From assembly GCA_013289875.1 (NCBI GenBank), contig JABCZC010000010.1:1-64000 (forward strand): 64,000 nucleotides of DNA, in the 5' to 3' direction. This DNA comes from Acidobacteriota bacterium (GTDB taxonomy: Bacteria > Acidobacteriota > Terriglobia > Terriglobales > Acidobacteriaceae). Positions 50,459-59,772 of this stretch are shown one piece after another. The notes under the pieces were generated by a model. That model saw only the letters and a program-made list of their open reading frames with translations. It made no database searches and was not told the origin of the DNA. Positions within the stretch are counted from its first letter, which is position 1, and each line of letters begins with the position of its first letter. The translations under genes were made by a program, and so were the position numbers.

Positions 50459-52150
50459 ATGTCGCTTGTCAGATGCCTTCTCTTGGCTGGAATCACTCTC
50501 GGAACCAATCTGCTTGCCCAACCCTCCGGCCCCGGCCAAAAAGACGACTGGTGGAAGCATGCCGTCATCTACGAGATCTACCCGCGCAGTTTCCAGGACT
50601 CCAACGGCGACGGCATCGGAGACATCAACGGCATCACCTCGCGCCTCGACTATCTCCACGACCTCGGCGTCGGCGCCATCTGGATCACGCCCATGTATCC
50701 CTCGCCCGGCGTCGACTATGGCTACGACATCTCCAACTACACCGCTCTCGATCCCGAATATGGCACGATGGCCGACTTCGACCACATGGTTGCCGAGGCC
50801 AAGCAGCGCGGCATCCGCGTCATCATGGACTACGTCATCAACCACACCTCCGACCAGAGCCCGTGGTTCATCGAGTCGCGCTCTTCGCGGACCAACCCCA
50901 AGCGCGACTGGTACATCTGGCGAGATGGCAAGGGTCCTGGCCTTCCGCCCAACAACTGGCAGTCCTGGTTCGGCCACTCCGCCTGGACCTACGACGAGAA
51001 GACCGGCCAGTGGTACTACCACTACTTCTACAAGCAGCAGCCCGACCTCAACTGGCGCAATCCTGAGGTCGAGAAAGCCATGAGCGACGTCCTCCGCTTC
51101 TGGATGGACAAAGGAGTCGACGGCTTCCGCATCGACGCCGTATCCCGCCTCTTCGAAGACCCCAACCTCCACGACGACCCCTACCGGCCCGGATACAACG
51201 CCTACGGCGACCGCAATATCGAGCACAAATACACCGACAACTACCCCGAGGTGAACGACGTCCTCAAGCGCCTGCGCAAAGTCGTCGGCAAATATCCCGG
51301 AGACCCCGTCCTCATCACCGAGGCCGACGAGCCCAACATCACCGAGCTCACCAAGCTCTACGGCCAGGGAGACGAGGTCCAGCTACCCATGGACTTCCAG
51401 ATCGCCGATCTCAACAAGCTTTCCGCGCCCGACTTCCGCCTCCTCTTCGACCAGGTCGAGAACAACACCGCGCACGGACAGCCCGAGCTCTTCTTTAGTA
51501 ATCACGACCAGCGCCGCCAGTGGGACCGCTACGGAGACGGCGTCCACAACGACGAAATCGCCAAACTCATGGCCGCGCTCCTGCTCACCACTCGCGGAAC
51601 CCCGCAGATGTACTACGGCGAAGAAATCGGCATGCGCACCACGGACCCCGCCCGCATCGAAGACGTCCACGACCCCATCGGCAAGCTCGGCTGGCCCAAG
51701 GAGAAAGGACGCGACGGCGAGCGCACCCCCATGCAGTGGGATAACTCCCCTAACTCCGGCTTTACTACCTCGCCTAAGCCCTGGCTGCCCATCCCGCCCT
51801 CCGCTGCTACCTATAATGTCGAGACGGAAAAGAAAGACCCCAACTCCATCTTCAACGCCTACAAGACACTCCTCGCCCTGCGCCAGTCTGAGCCAGCACT
51901 GCGTGACGGTTCCTACCAGGCCCTCGACGAGGAGAACCCATACGTCTTCTCTTTCATTCGCGTGCGCGAAGGATCGACGGTACTCGTCTCTCTGAACATG
52001 AGCGCCGAGCCTCGGACTATTTCAGTGAAGGGTCTGAAAGGAACCACCGCTGGCCCGCTCTACAGCTCACCTGCCTCCGGAGACGAAGCTATCCCCCTCG
52101 ACAAGATCCAACTCGCACCTTTCGGAGTGTTGGTGGCCAAGGTGCAGTAG
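50459..52150 (+). CDS. GH13 alpha-glucosidase/oligo-1,6-glucosidase-like, with signal peptide
   Basis: WWKHAVIYEIYPRSFQDSNGDGIGDINGI, GFRIDAVSRLFED, FFSNHDQRRQWDR. Confidence 0.93.
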   Translation: MSLVRCLLLAGITLGTNLLAQPSGPGQKDDWWKHAVIYEIYPRSFQDSNGDGIGDINGITSRLDYLHDLGVGAIWITPMYPSPGVDYGYDISNYTALDPEYGTMADFDHMVAEAKQRGIRVIMDYVINHTSDQSPWFIESRSSRTNPKRDWYIWRDGKGPGLPPNNWQSWFGHSAWTYDEKTGQWYYHYFYKQQPDLNWRNPEVEKAMSDVLRFWMDKGVDGFRIDAVSRLFEDPNLHDDPYRPGYNAYGDRNIEHKYTDNYPEVNDVLKRLRKVVGKYPGDPVLITEADEPNITELTKLYGQGDEVQLPMDFQIADLNKLSAPDFRLLFDQVENNTAHGQPELFFSNHDQRRQWDRYGDGVHNDEIAKLMAALLLTTRGTPQMYYGEEIGMRTTDPARIEDVHDPIGKLGWPKEKGRDGERTPMQWDNSPNSGFTTSPKPWLPIPPSAATYNVETEKKDPNSIFNAYKTLLALRQSEPALRDGSYQALDEENPYVFSFIRVREGSTVLVSLNMSAEPRTISVKGLKGTTAGPLYSSPASGDEAIPLDKIQLAPFGVLVAKVQ

Positions 52151-52463
52151 CTACGGCTCGGAGCTGCGCTTTCGGCAGGACAAGCCGCGACGATCGTATT
52201 TTTCGCCCGGCTTTACCGCGAGCTTATTCAGGAGCTCCGACAATGATCCCATTGACGTCTTAGGTTCCCTTACTGGTGCGAATGGGGGATGGTAGAACCT
52301 AAGAGTGTGTGTTAGAACCACGCTATCGAATGTTCCCGTTCCGACCTCCCATGTTGACCCTCACCACATTGCTTTCACTGCAATAGCGCCCACCTGGCTG
52401 GATACCCATCCATTTTTCACAAAATCCATCCTCTTCTAATTTGCCAGGAGATAGGGGGATTTC

Positions 52464-52667
52464 TTGCCGACCCGTTCTTCCGATTTCCACTCTGCCCCTC
52501 GACGTGATCACCAATCGCATGATCCGCTCTGGGTTAAGACGTTAATGACCGTTCCCATTCTTGGGGCGTCGCTATTCGTAATTCTTTCCGCACACTACTC
52601 CCCACCTGAGAAAAACTGGGCGTTTGGGGTTGCGGGAACAATGCTCGGTTACTGGTTAAGAAAATGA
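52464..52667 (+). CDS. Small single-pass membrane protein (putative; TTG start)
   Basis: GGAGATAGGGGG upstream; hydrophobic TLMTVPILGASLFVILSAHY. Confidence 0.35.
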   Translation: MPTRSSDFHSAPRRDHQSHDPLWVKTLMTVPILGASLFVILSAHYSPPEKNWAFGVAGTMLGYWLRK

Positions 52668-52674
52668 GGCGGTG

Positions 52675-52747
52675 GACGGGTGGCCCACCCTTAATTCGCC
52701 ATGAATGAGGGTGCCCCATCCTGAGCGCGTTCTTCGCGCGAAGGGTG
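52675..52747. repeat. REP-like element, short variant
   Basis: gggtggcccacccttaattcgccatgaatgagggtgccccatcctgagcg...gaagggtgg shares both ends with the copies at 53164 and 55011. Confidence 0.7.
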
Positions 52748-52807
52748 GAAAGCGATCATCCCGCCCCGCAACCTCCAGCCTCGCACCGCGAAGGGCCCGA
52801 TGTGTGG

Positions 52808-52836
52808 CCCACTCAAGCTTCCTTTGCTTGAGTGGG
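52808..52836. repeat. Perfect 11-bp hairpin
   Basis: CCCACTCAAGC-ttccttt-GCTTGAGTGGG. Confidence 0.8.
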
Positions 52837-53163
52837 GAGTTCTCCGATGCACATCTAATGTGACAAACAGGCTACAACTCCATGACACAGGTCAGGGTTT
52901 GCCTCTGATTAACTGGGCTTAGTTGGTGATACCCCGGACGATTATGCGGGAACTCAAATTGCTCAGTCTCCGCATCGCAAATGTGAGGAGTGGATATGGA
53001 TGCTGCGGAACTAATTGATCCCCGACCGAACGATGACGCCCCGCTTGCTTTCTGGCACGACCGGCTCGTGCTGAGTGTGCATCACGACGGAGCGGGTGCG
53101 ATGCCCACAGAGTCGAAAATCATGACCGGCCACCTTGTTCACAGCATTATTTTCCGACTGACG

Positions 53164-53254
53164 GGCGAGTGGCCCACCCTTTCTCGGAATTGCCCGCTAT
53201 TGACCACGAATGAGGGTGCCCCATCCTGAGCGAAACATAGGGTGGGAGGCACAT
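53164..53254. repeat. REP-like element copy 1
   Basis: ggcgagtggcccaccctttctcggaattgcccgctattgaccacgaatgagggtgccccatcctgagcgaa... nearly identical to 55011-55099. Confidence 0.85.
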
Positions 53255-53370
53255 GCACGCGATTGTCCCCCAGTTCGGCGCCAATATTTGTACAGCATGA
53301 AAGCGGCCGCCTCTACCCGTAATCAGCCAGCCAGCCGGTGATATATTGGGCGCTGTTGGAGGGCCAGTCG

Positions 53371-54930
53371 ATGCCGAACTATGAACTAATCGTCATTGGC
53401 GTTGGTACGAGCGCGCTCAACTACCTCTATGCTCTGCTGAAAACCGGGGCACCGAAGACTTATTCGATTGCCGAAGCAGAAAAGGCCTTTGGCAAAGGCA
53501 ACGTCCCTCCATCCGTCATGCAGAAACTGTCAGGAAATTTCCCCAAGAGCACTCTGGTGATCGGAGAGTCCGACCTGTGGGAGAGGGCCGGTACCTCCAA
53601 CCCGGGTTACAGAGTGGGACAGACCTCGGATCACGTCCGCACGCCGGATTCGCCTCGCCCGGTCGGCAGCGACTCGAGCTTCCGGCCGGTGAGTGAGTAT
53701 GTCTCGGAGATGAAAAGTCTGCGTGGAACAGTGGAGAAGGACGCCAAGAGTATTGGCGCTTCCATTAGTTTTCTTCGCGGCCAGGTCCAGAAGGTCAGTG
53801 AGGACGTGGCTGGTTATAGCGTCAAGGTGCTAGCCAGCCCCGTTGCTTACACATGTGCGAAAGTGGTCGTGGCGTCGGGAGCCGGTCCTACCTCTTTGCC
53901 GGATCCATTGAAGTTGGAAAACATCAAGAACAAGGATCTTCTGAAGAACAGGCGCGATTACGAGGAATTGATCGGTGGCACCGAGTATCTCTATTCTCAT
54001 GCGCCTAAGTACAAGCAGGTCTTGGTCTATGGCGGTGCGCCAACCTCCGCGTGGGTAGTGGCCCGCGCCCGGCAGCACTACTGCAAGGTCCTGTGGGTGT
54101 CGCGGAGCGGGTGGGACGGTGCCAATCCCGCCGGCCGGAACAAGGAGGTCATAGAGTGGGCTGCTAAAAATAAGGTCATGGTCAAGGCCGACATCGCCAG
54201 CGTTGAAGTGATTGTGCCACCGCTCTCCGGCTACCCCCGAATCCTCGTACACCTCACCGACCGCAAGAATTACACACTCGACCAGGTTATTTACGCGACA
54301 GGTGCGGACCCGCTCGGAAATGGGGGGCCCGGACAAATTCTGGAATCCAAGCTGCGTGACAAACTCGTTCCCCGCTTCGACCCCAATTACCGCTTCTCCC
54401 CGACCGACGACGTTCCGGTGGCATGGGCGACCGACAACGAAACCTGCTGGGTGGTGGGTGCCCCGGTCTTCCGCGCCGTCGGTAAGCTGGGAGACCCCAC
54501 GTCGAACTTGTTGAAAGAATTCCAGGCAAAATATCGGAAGATTGCGGCGATTATGGGCGAGGCCGGCACTCCGGACGAGGGCGTGGCGGTGGTCACTGCG
54601 TCCATCAAAGCCACGACCGGTTACACACAAACAGGCGACAACTTTAACTGGAATACGGCGGATCTGCTGGAGCTGCGAGCCTTTCTTACGCGCGCGTATG
54701 GTAATGCCTTTACCGAGAACGAGCGCAACGAACTGGCACAAAAAATCGTCGCAGAACGCAGCAAAAAGGGCGCGTATCCACTACAGTTTCCACAACAGGA
54801 CTTTGTAAAGATCATCCAGGACTACGGGAACACGAAAAATCTGAAACTGCCCAGTCCGTTCTCGGAGGATATTAAGAAATTCTCAGGACAATACGAGTGG
54901 CTGCAGAATAATTCCGCCAGGCGAACCTAA
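53371..54930 (+). CDS. FAD/NAD(P)-binding flavoprotein of unclear function
   Basis: LIVIGVGTSALNYLYALL dinucleotide-binding motif; VLVYGGAPTSAWVVARARQHYCKVLWVSR second Rossmann motif; QVIYATGADPLG. Start at ATG 53371 preceded by GGAGGG. Confidence 0.7.
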   Translation: MPNYELIVIGVGTSALNYLYALLKTGAPKTYSIAEAEKAFGKGNVPPSVMQKLSGNFPKSTLVIGESDLWERAGTSNPGYRVGQTSDHVRTPDSPRPVGSDSSFRPVSEYVSEMKSLRGTVEKDAKSIGASISFLRGQVQKVSEDVAGYSVKVLASPVAYTCAKVVVASGAGPTSLPDPLKLENIKNKDLLKNRRDYEELIGGTEYLYSHAPKYKQVLVYGGAPTSAWVVARARQHYCKVLWVSRSGWDGANPAGRNKEVIEWAAKNKVMVKADIASVEVIVPPLSGYPRILVHLTDRKNYTLDQVIYATGADPLGNGGPGQILESKLRDKLVPRFDPNYRFSPTDDVPVAWATDNETCWVVGAPVFRAVGKLGDPTSNLLKEFQAKYRKIAAIMGEAGTPDEGVAVVTASIKATTGYTQTGDNFNWNTADLLELRAFLTRAYGNAFTENERNELAQKIVAERSKKGAYPLQFPQQDFVKIIQDYGNTKNLKLPSPFSEDIKKFSGQYEWLQNNSARRT

Positions 54931-55010
54931 GGCTGGGCCTACAGCAAAGGTATCTGCTTGCCGCGTACATCTCGCTTTTGAGATGTAGGACCGGACCACC
55001 GGGCCATCAG

Positions 55011-55099
55011 GGCGGGTGGCCCACCCTTTCTCGGAATTGCCCGATATTGACCACGAATGGGGTGCCCCATCCTGAGCGAAGCGAAGGACGGGAGGCACA
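55011..55099. repeat. REP-like element copy 2
   Basis: ggcgggtggcccaccctttctcggaattgcccgatattgaccacgaatggggtgccccatcctgagcgaagcg... Confidence 0.85.
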
Positions 55100-55124
55100 A
55101 TGGTTGCTGACCGCCGTCTGAGCG

Positions 55125-55200
55125 CTTGGCCGACAATTTCCCCCAATCCGGTACAATAAAAATAGAGACAAAGAAGCCTGGCCGCCCTTGCAGCCGGGCT
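55125..55200 (+). repeat. Promoter-like/terminator cassette copy A
   Basis: CTTGGCCGACAATTTCCCCCAATCCGGTACAATAAAAATAGAGACAAAG then AGCCTGGC...GCCGGGCT-TTTCGTTT; paralogous to 56883-56960. Confidence 0.6.
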
Positions 55201-55399
55201 TTTCGTTTCCGCGAGCAGTCATTCCCAAAACGGGAACCGACCCCTCGTAAGTCATTGATTCGTTGTTAAGTAGCGTAAGTCATTCATAACATGGTACATG
55301 CGGCCCACGTATACCCTAACCCCAACGGAATGTGGTAGGAACCAATCGAGGGGGGAGGGGGGTAGGGGGCTTATGCCGCGAAATCAGAACCTCCCGGAC

Positions 55400-55465
55400 G
55401 GGTGGCCATATCTGGCCGCCACTGCAACGGGGTGCCCCGCAGGTAAGGTCAGATATGGGCCACCC
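55400..55465. repeat. Long imperfect inverted repeat
   Basis: gggtggccatatctggcc (55400-55417) pairs with ggtcagatatgggccaccc (55447-55465). Confidence 0.75.
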
Positions 55466-55703
55466 AGCCCACCGTGCTTTGTCGCTGAAATGCGGTTCGG
55501 CTAAGATGGCGGCTACGAAGAATTTAGATTCCGTACAGGCAACCTCAACGAACGCAACATCCTCCGAGCAGAAGGGTCACAATCAAGGTCCGGACCGGGG
55601 GAGTTTCCCACTCGCGGACGGAATGGAGCCCATCACTCCTCGAAGCCCCACGCAACGGAGAGTAACGCAGGGTAGCGAAGGACGATCGGCAAGGGATAGA
55701 CAG

Positions 55704-56873
55704 ATGAGTGTTCTTCGTTCGTTCCGTAAATTGACTTTGGCGGCGCTCCTGTTCGCGTTGCCGTGCGCGTCTTACTCGCAGGTTTCGATTGGTGTCTCAA
55801 TCAACATAGCCCCTCCTGTACTTCCGATTTATGTGCAGCCCGTTTGTCCTGCACCCAACTACATCTGGACACCCGGCTACTGGGCGTGGGGGGAGTTTGG
55901 CTACTACTGGGTGCCCGGCACCTGGGTTTTGGCTCCGCAACCCGGCTATCTCTGGACACCTGGCTACTGGGGTTGGGGTGCAGGCGGCGTGTATGTCTTT
56001 AACCCCGGTTACTGGGGCCTCCACGTTGGGTTTTACGGCGGCGTCAATTACGGCTTCGGTTATGGCGGAGTCGGTTTTGTTGGCGGTGAATGGCGTGGCG
56101 GTTCGTTTGCCTACAACACGGCCGTGGTGAACGTGAACACTACCGTCATTCACAACACCTACATCAACAAAACCGTCATTAACAACACCACGATCATCAA
56201 CAACAATCGGACCAGCTTCAACGGTGGCCCGAATGGCATTGCCGCGCGGCCAACAGCGCAGGAACAGGCTTACTCCAATGAGAGGCACATCCCGCCGACT
56301 CAGGCTCAGGTGCAGCATGTGAACCTGGCGAAGCAGGATCGTGCCAACTATGCGACGGTCAACCATGGCATGCCGGCACATGCAGCATTACCGAAACCGG
56401 CAGCGTCTACGGCGGACTTCGCCCGCGCAGTTCCGGCCCGCGGCGCCACGGCGGCTCCGTTCACTCCGGCCAAGGCTGGCACGATACCGAAGCCTGCTGC
56501 CGAAGCGAAGCCTGCTGAGTCGACGGCGGCAACACGGCCAGCGCCCGCAGCCAGGCCGGCTCCGGCAACGAAACCTGCGCCCGAGGCCAAGCCGGCAACG
56601 AAACCTGCGCCCGAGGCCAAGCCTGCAACGAAACCTGCGCCCGAGGCAAAGCCTGCAACGAGACCTGCACCCGAGGCAAAGCCTGCTCCCGCAGCTAAAC
56701 CAGCTCCGAGACCTGCACCCGAGGCAAAGCCTGCTCCCGCAGCTAAACCAGCTCCGAGACCTGCACCCGAGGCAAAGCCTGCGCCCGCAGCTAAACCCGC
56801 GCCCGAGGCACACCCTCAGGCCAAGCCTGCACCCAAACCCGCGCCCAAGCCTGAAGAAAAGCGCCCTGAGTAA
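55704..56873 (+). CDS. Secreted YXWGX-like repeat protein with Lys/Pro/Ala-rich repetitive C-terminus
   Basis: MSVLRSFRKLTLAALLFALPCASYSQ signal; YIWTPGYWAWGEFGYYWVPGTWVLAPQPGYLWTPGYWGWG; (EAKPAPAAKPAPRPAP)n. Confidence 0.85.
   Translation: MSVLRSFRKLTLAALLFALPCASYSQVSIGVSINIAPPVLPIYVQPVCPAPNYIWTPGYWAWGEFGYYWVPGTWVLAPQPGYLWTPGYWGWGAGGVYVFNPGYWGLHVGFYGGVNYGFGYGGVGFVGGEWRGGSFAYNTAVVNVNTTVIHNTYINKTVINNTTIINNNRTSFNGGPNGIAARPTAQEQAYSNERHIPPTQAQVQHVNLAKQDRANYATVNHGMPAHAALPKPAASTADFARAVPARGATAAPFTPAKAGTIPKPAAEAKPAESTAATRPAPAARPAPATKPAPEAKPATKPAPEAKPATKPAPEAKPATRPAPEAKPAPAAKPAPRPAPEAKPAPAAKPAPRPAPEAKPAPAAKPAPEAHPQAKPAPKPAPKPEEKRPE
56562..56840 (+). repeat. Tandem coding repeats (30-bp then 48-bp units)
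   Basis: Four ~30-bp units (ccggcaacgaaacctgcgcccgaggccaag) then 48-bp units (cctgctcccgcagctaaaccagctccgagacctgcacccgaggcaaag). Confidence 0.85.
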
Positions 56874-56928
56874 CAGAGAATACTTGGCTGAGAATTTCCC
56901 CGAAGCCGCTACAATAGAAATAGAAGAC

Positions 56929-56960
56929 AAAGGCCCGGTTGCATCACAGCCGGGCCTTTT
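56929..56960 (+). terminator. Rho-independent terminator after the 55704-56873 gene (within cassette copy B)
   Basis: AAAGGCCCGG-ttgcatcacag-CCGGGCCTTTT followed by CTTTT. Confidence 0.8.
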
Positions 56961-57218
56961 CTTTTGGCGCAAAACCCTCCGACAAGTAAGTCATTTCGAA
57001 TCAATCACTCCCAGGTTTCTCTTTTATAATCAATGAGTCTCAGGCATTTGCAGCGGAAGCCGCTTGGAATCAATGAGTCTCAAAATCGCCACAGACCGAG
57101 GGGGAGGGGTAATCCCCTCATTGAAGCACCACCAAAATCGCCGCCACACTGGTCAGCGAAAAGGCGCATACTAACGTCTAACGAAGCAGAGATCGGCCCT
57201 GTTTCGGGAGACGTCCAA

Positions 57219-58601
57219 ATGCGAATCCACAGCTTTGTTCCTCGCTTGCCAGCGACGCTCGCGCTGGGAGCTGCTCTTGCGCTCGCTCCAGCCGTGATCC
57301 TCGCCCAGTCGAGCACCCCGCAAACAGCGCCGCCAGATTCCCAGACGCAGACCCAAACCCAGACACAGACGCCGCCCGCGCAGCCTCCTGCGTCGACCCA
57401 GCCATCAACCTCCGGAAAGTCCGCCGGCTCCGTCCCGCTTCCGCCTCCGGACGCCAAGCCCAGCGGCGCGCCGGCCAATCCCGATGACGCCACGAATGCC
57501 GTGCCTCCCAGTGCAACGTCGAGTTCCACGGCATCTCCCTCAGTGAACCCTGACGGCAGCGTTGCCGGAGTGAAGAAGGGAAGCATCAACGACGTAAGCG
57601 CAGTGGGCACACGCGATATCGGCGCCCGGGGCGTAGGCAACTGGTATTCGACCGAATCCGAAATCAAGATGGGCAAGTCCTACGCGGCCATGATCGAGAA
57701 GAGCACCAAGTTCATCACCGATCCCGTGGTGGTCGAATACGTGAACCGCGTTGGGCAGAACATCGTCAAGAACTCCGACTGCAAGGTGCCCTTCACCATC
57801 AAGGTGATCGACTCCGACGAGATCAACGCCATGGCGCTGCCCGGCGGATTCTTCTACGTCAACTCCGGCCTGGTTCTCGCTGCCGACGAAGAGGCCGAAC
57901 TGGCCGGTGTAATGGCGCACGAGACCGCCCACGTCTGCGCGCACCATGCCGCCCGCGAGATGACCCGCGCCAACTACGCCCAGCTGGGCACCATTCCCCT
58001 GATCTTTATCGGGGGGTGGGCTGGTTACGGCATTTACGAAGCCGCCAGCATCGCGATTCCGATGACTTTCCTCGAATTTTCGCGTGAGTTCGAGGCGCAG
58101 GCCGACTACCTTGGCGTTCAATATATGTATCGCGCCGGCTACGATCCCCAAGCCTTTGTAACCTTCTTCGAGAAGATTCAGGATCTCCAGAAGCACAAGC
58201 CCGGCGCGGTGGCTCGAGCCTTCTCCGACCATCCGCAGACTCCCGACCGTATCGCGCATTCGCAGGAAGAGATCGCGAGGATTCTGCCTCCGCGCGACGA
58301 ATATCTGGTGACCACCTCAGAGTTCGACGACGTCAAGGCGCGGCTGGCGCGCATCGAGAACAAGCGCAAGCTGACCGACGGCAAGAACGGCCAGAAGCCG
58401 ACGCTGCGGCGTGTGAGCAATACTTCGGACCCGAACAACCCGAGCAGCAGTACGGACGACCGGCCGACGCTGCATCGCCGCGACGACTCCGGCACCAGCA
58501 CGACCGGAGGCAGTACCACGGGGGGCGGCAGCACTTCTCCGTCCGGCGGCGGCAGCACTTCTCCGTCCAGCGGAGGCAGCACTTCTCCGACCAGCAATTA
58601 A
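57219..58601 (+). CDS. M48 family zinc metalloprotease, secreted
   Basis: GVMAHETAHVCAHHA (HEXXH); signal peptide from ATG 57219; Ser/Gly-rich C-terminus. Confidence 0.92.
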   Translation: MRIHSFVPRLPATLALGAALALAPAVILAQSSTPQTAPPDSQTQTQTQTQTPPAQPPASTQPSTSGKSAGSVPLPPPDAKPSGAPANPDDATNAVPPSATSSSTASPSVNPDGSVAGVKKGSINDVSAVGTRDIGARGVGNWYSTESEIKMGKSYAAMIEKSTKFITDPVVVEYVNRVGQNIVKNSDCKVPFTIKVIDSDEINAMALPGGFFYVNSGLVLAADEEAELAGVMAHETAHVCAHHAAREMTRANYAQLGTIPLIFIGGWAGYGIYEAASIAIPMTFLEFSREFEAQADYLGVQYMYRAGYDPQAFVTFFEKIQDLQKHKPGAVARAFSDHPQTPDRIAHSQEEIARILPPRDEYLVTTSEFDDVKARLARIENKRKLTDGKNGQKPTLRRVSNTSDPNNPSSSTDDRPTLHRRDDSGTSTTGGSTTGGGSTSPSGGGSTSPSSGGSTSPTSN

Positions 58602-58672
58602 CGGATCCGGCGATCAGATTTGGTTCGAAGATTGACGGCTGAGGGCGGTCCTCGATTGCACGGTGAACTCGC

Positions 58673-58906
58673 TCAACACTTCTTGCACTTGGCCAGGATG
58701 GCCTTCTGCAGCCGGTCGCGTAGTTCGTTCGGCAATTCGTAGATCACGTGCTTGCGGTAGATTTCGATGGTTTTGCGGGTCGTGCTGAGGGTGATCACGC
58801 AGTGCTCACAGCCGTGGAGATGCTCTTCCAGGTCAGCCCGCATCCGGACGCTTACTTTGTCGTCGATGAGATCGTCCAATTGCGCCAAAAACTCAGAGCA
58901 CGTCAC
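58673..58906 (-). CDS. Anti-sigma factor-like zinc-finger (zf-HC2) protein
   Basis: MTCSEFLAQLDDLIDDKVSVRMRADLEEHLHGCEHC; 4-nt overlap with the sigma factor gene. Confidence 0.85.
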   Translation of the reverse strand: MTCSEFLAQLDDLIDDKVSVRMRADLEEHLHGCEHCVITLSTTRKTIEIYRKHVIYELPNELRDRLQKAILAKCKKC

Positions 58907-59529
58907 TTCACACCATCCTTATTTCGATTGCGGAAGTAGCGGTTGAGCCGCTCCCGCAATTGAAGCCGCGCCCGCAGCAGGCGCGACTTGACCGCTGGAA
59001 TACTTAAACCCAAAGTCTCGGCCGTTTCCTCGGTCGAGAGACCTTCTACATCTCGCAGGACGAAAACCACGCGAAAGCCTGGAGGCAACCCCTGGATCGT
59101 CTTACGCAGAATATCGGCCATTTCTGACTGGCCATATTGCTCTTCCGGGTCAGGACCCCAATCCGCCAGATCGCGCGGCATGGAGCCTTCCTCGGTCTCG
59201 ACATCTTCGTCGATCGATACCATGCGGCCAGTGCGCCGTTTGCGCAGCCGCATCAACGATTCGTTCACTGCAATCCGCACCAGCCAGGTATAAAACTTCG
59301 AGTTACCCTGAAACTGGTTCAGCTTCTCGTAGGCTTTGAGGAACGCATCCTGGACCACATCCTCCGCATCTTCGCGGTTCTGGGTGATGTGCTGGGCGAT
59401 CCGGAAAACCTGGCGGTCATACTGCCGCACAAGCTTCTCGAATGCCTCGACATCGCCCGCGCGCGCGCGATTGACGAGCAGAATATCGGGATGTATTTCT
59501 TCAGTGCCTTGTGTTTGGATCGTTGACAT
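58903..59529 (-). CDS. ECF-type RNA polymerase sigma factor
   Basis: VRQYDRQVFRIAQHITQNREDAEDVVQDAFLKAYEKL; GLSTEETAETLGLSIPAVKSRLLRARLQLRE. Confidence 0.95.
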   Translation of the reverse strand: MSTIQTQGTEEIHPDILLVNRARAGDVEAFEKLVRQYDRQVFRIAQHITQNREDAEDVVQDAFLKAYEKLNQFQGNSKFYTWLVRIAVNESLMRLRKRRTGRMVSIDEDVETEEGSMPRDLADWGPDPEEQYGQSEMADILRKTIQGLPPGFRVVFVLRDVEGLSTEETAETLGLSIPAVKSRLLRARLQLRERLNRYFRNRNKDGVK

Positions 59530-59772
59530 GGCAGATAGTTTCAGAAAAAGGGCCGTTCGAAGAGAGACAGCCGGTCCGTTCCTGTCCCTTCATCCTAAAT
59601 GGCAGGACAGGCGCGAGTAAAACGGCTCATCCTGCTCCGGTTCCGCAAACTTCATCGCTATCGTTTTGATCCGGGAAGTATCCAATGGGGAAACACTCCG
59701 CGATTTGTTCGCGGTTTCTGTGGCACGCAGGGAGCGCTTTCGGCATACAGTAAAGGTGGGAGCTGGACGAAC

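Noticed and set aside
52990-53229. 79-aa ORF MDMDAAELIDPRPNDD... ending in EWPTLSRNCPLLTTNEGAPS
   Set aside because: The C-terminal quarter is simply the REP-like repeat read in frame; coding status not supported.
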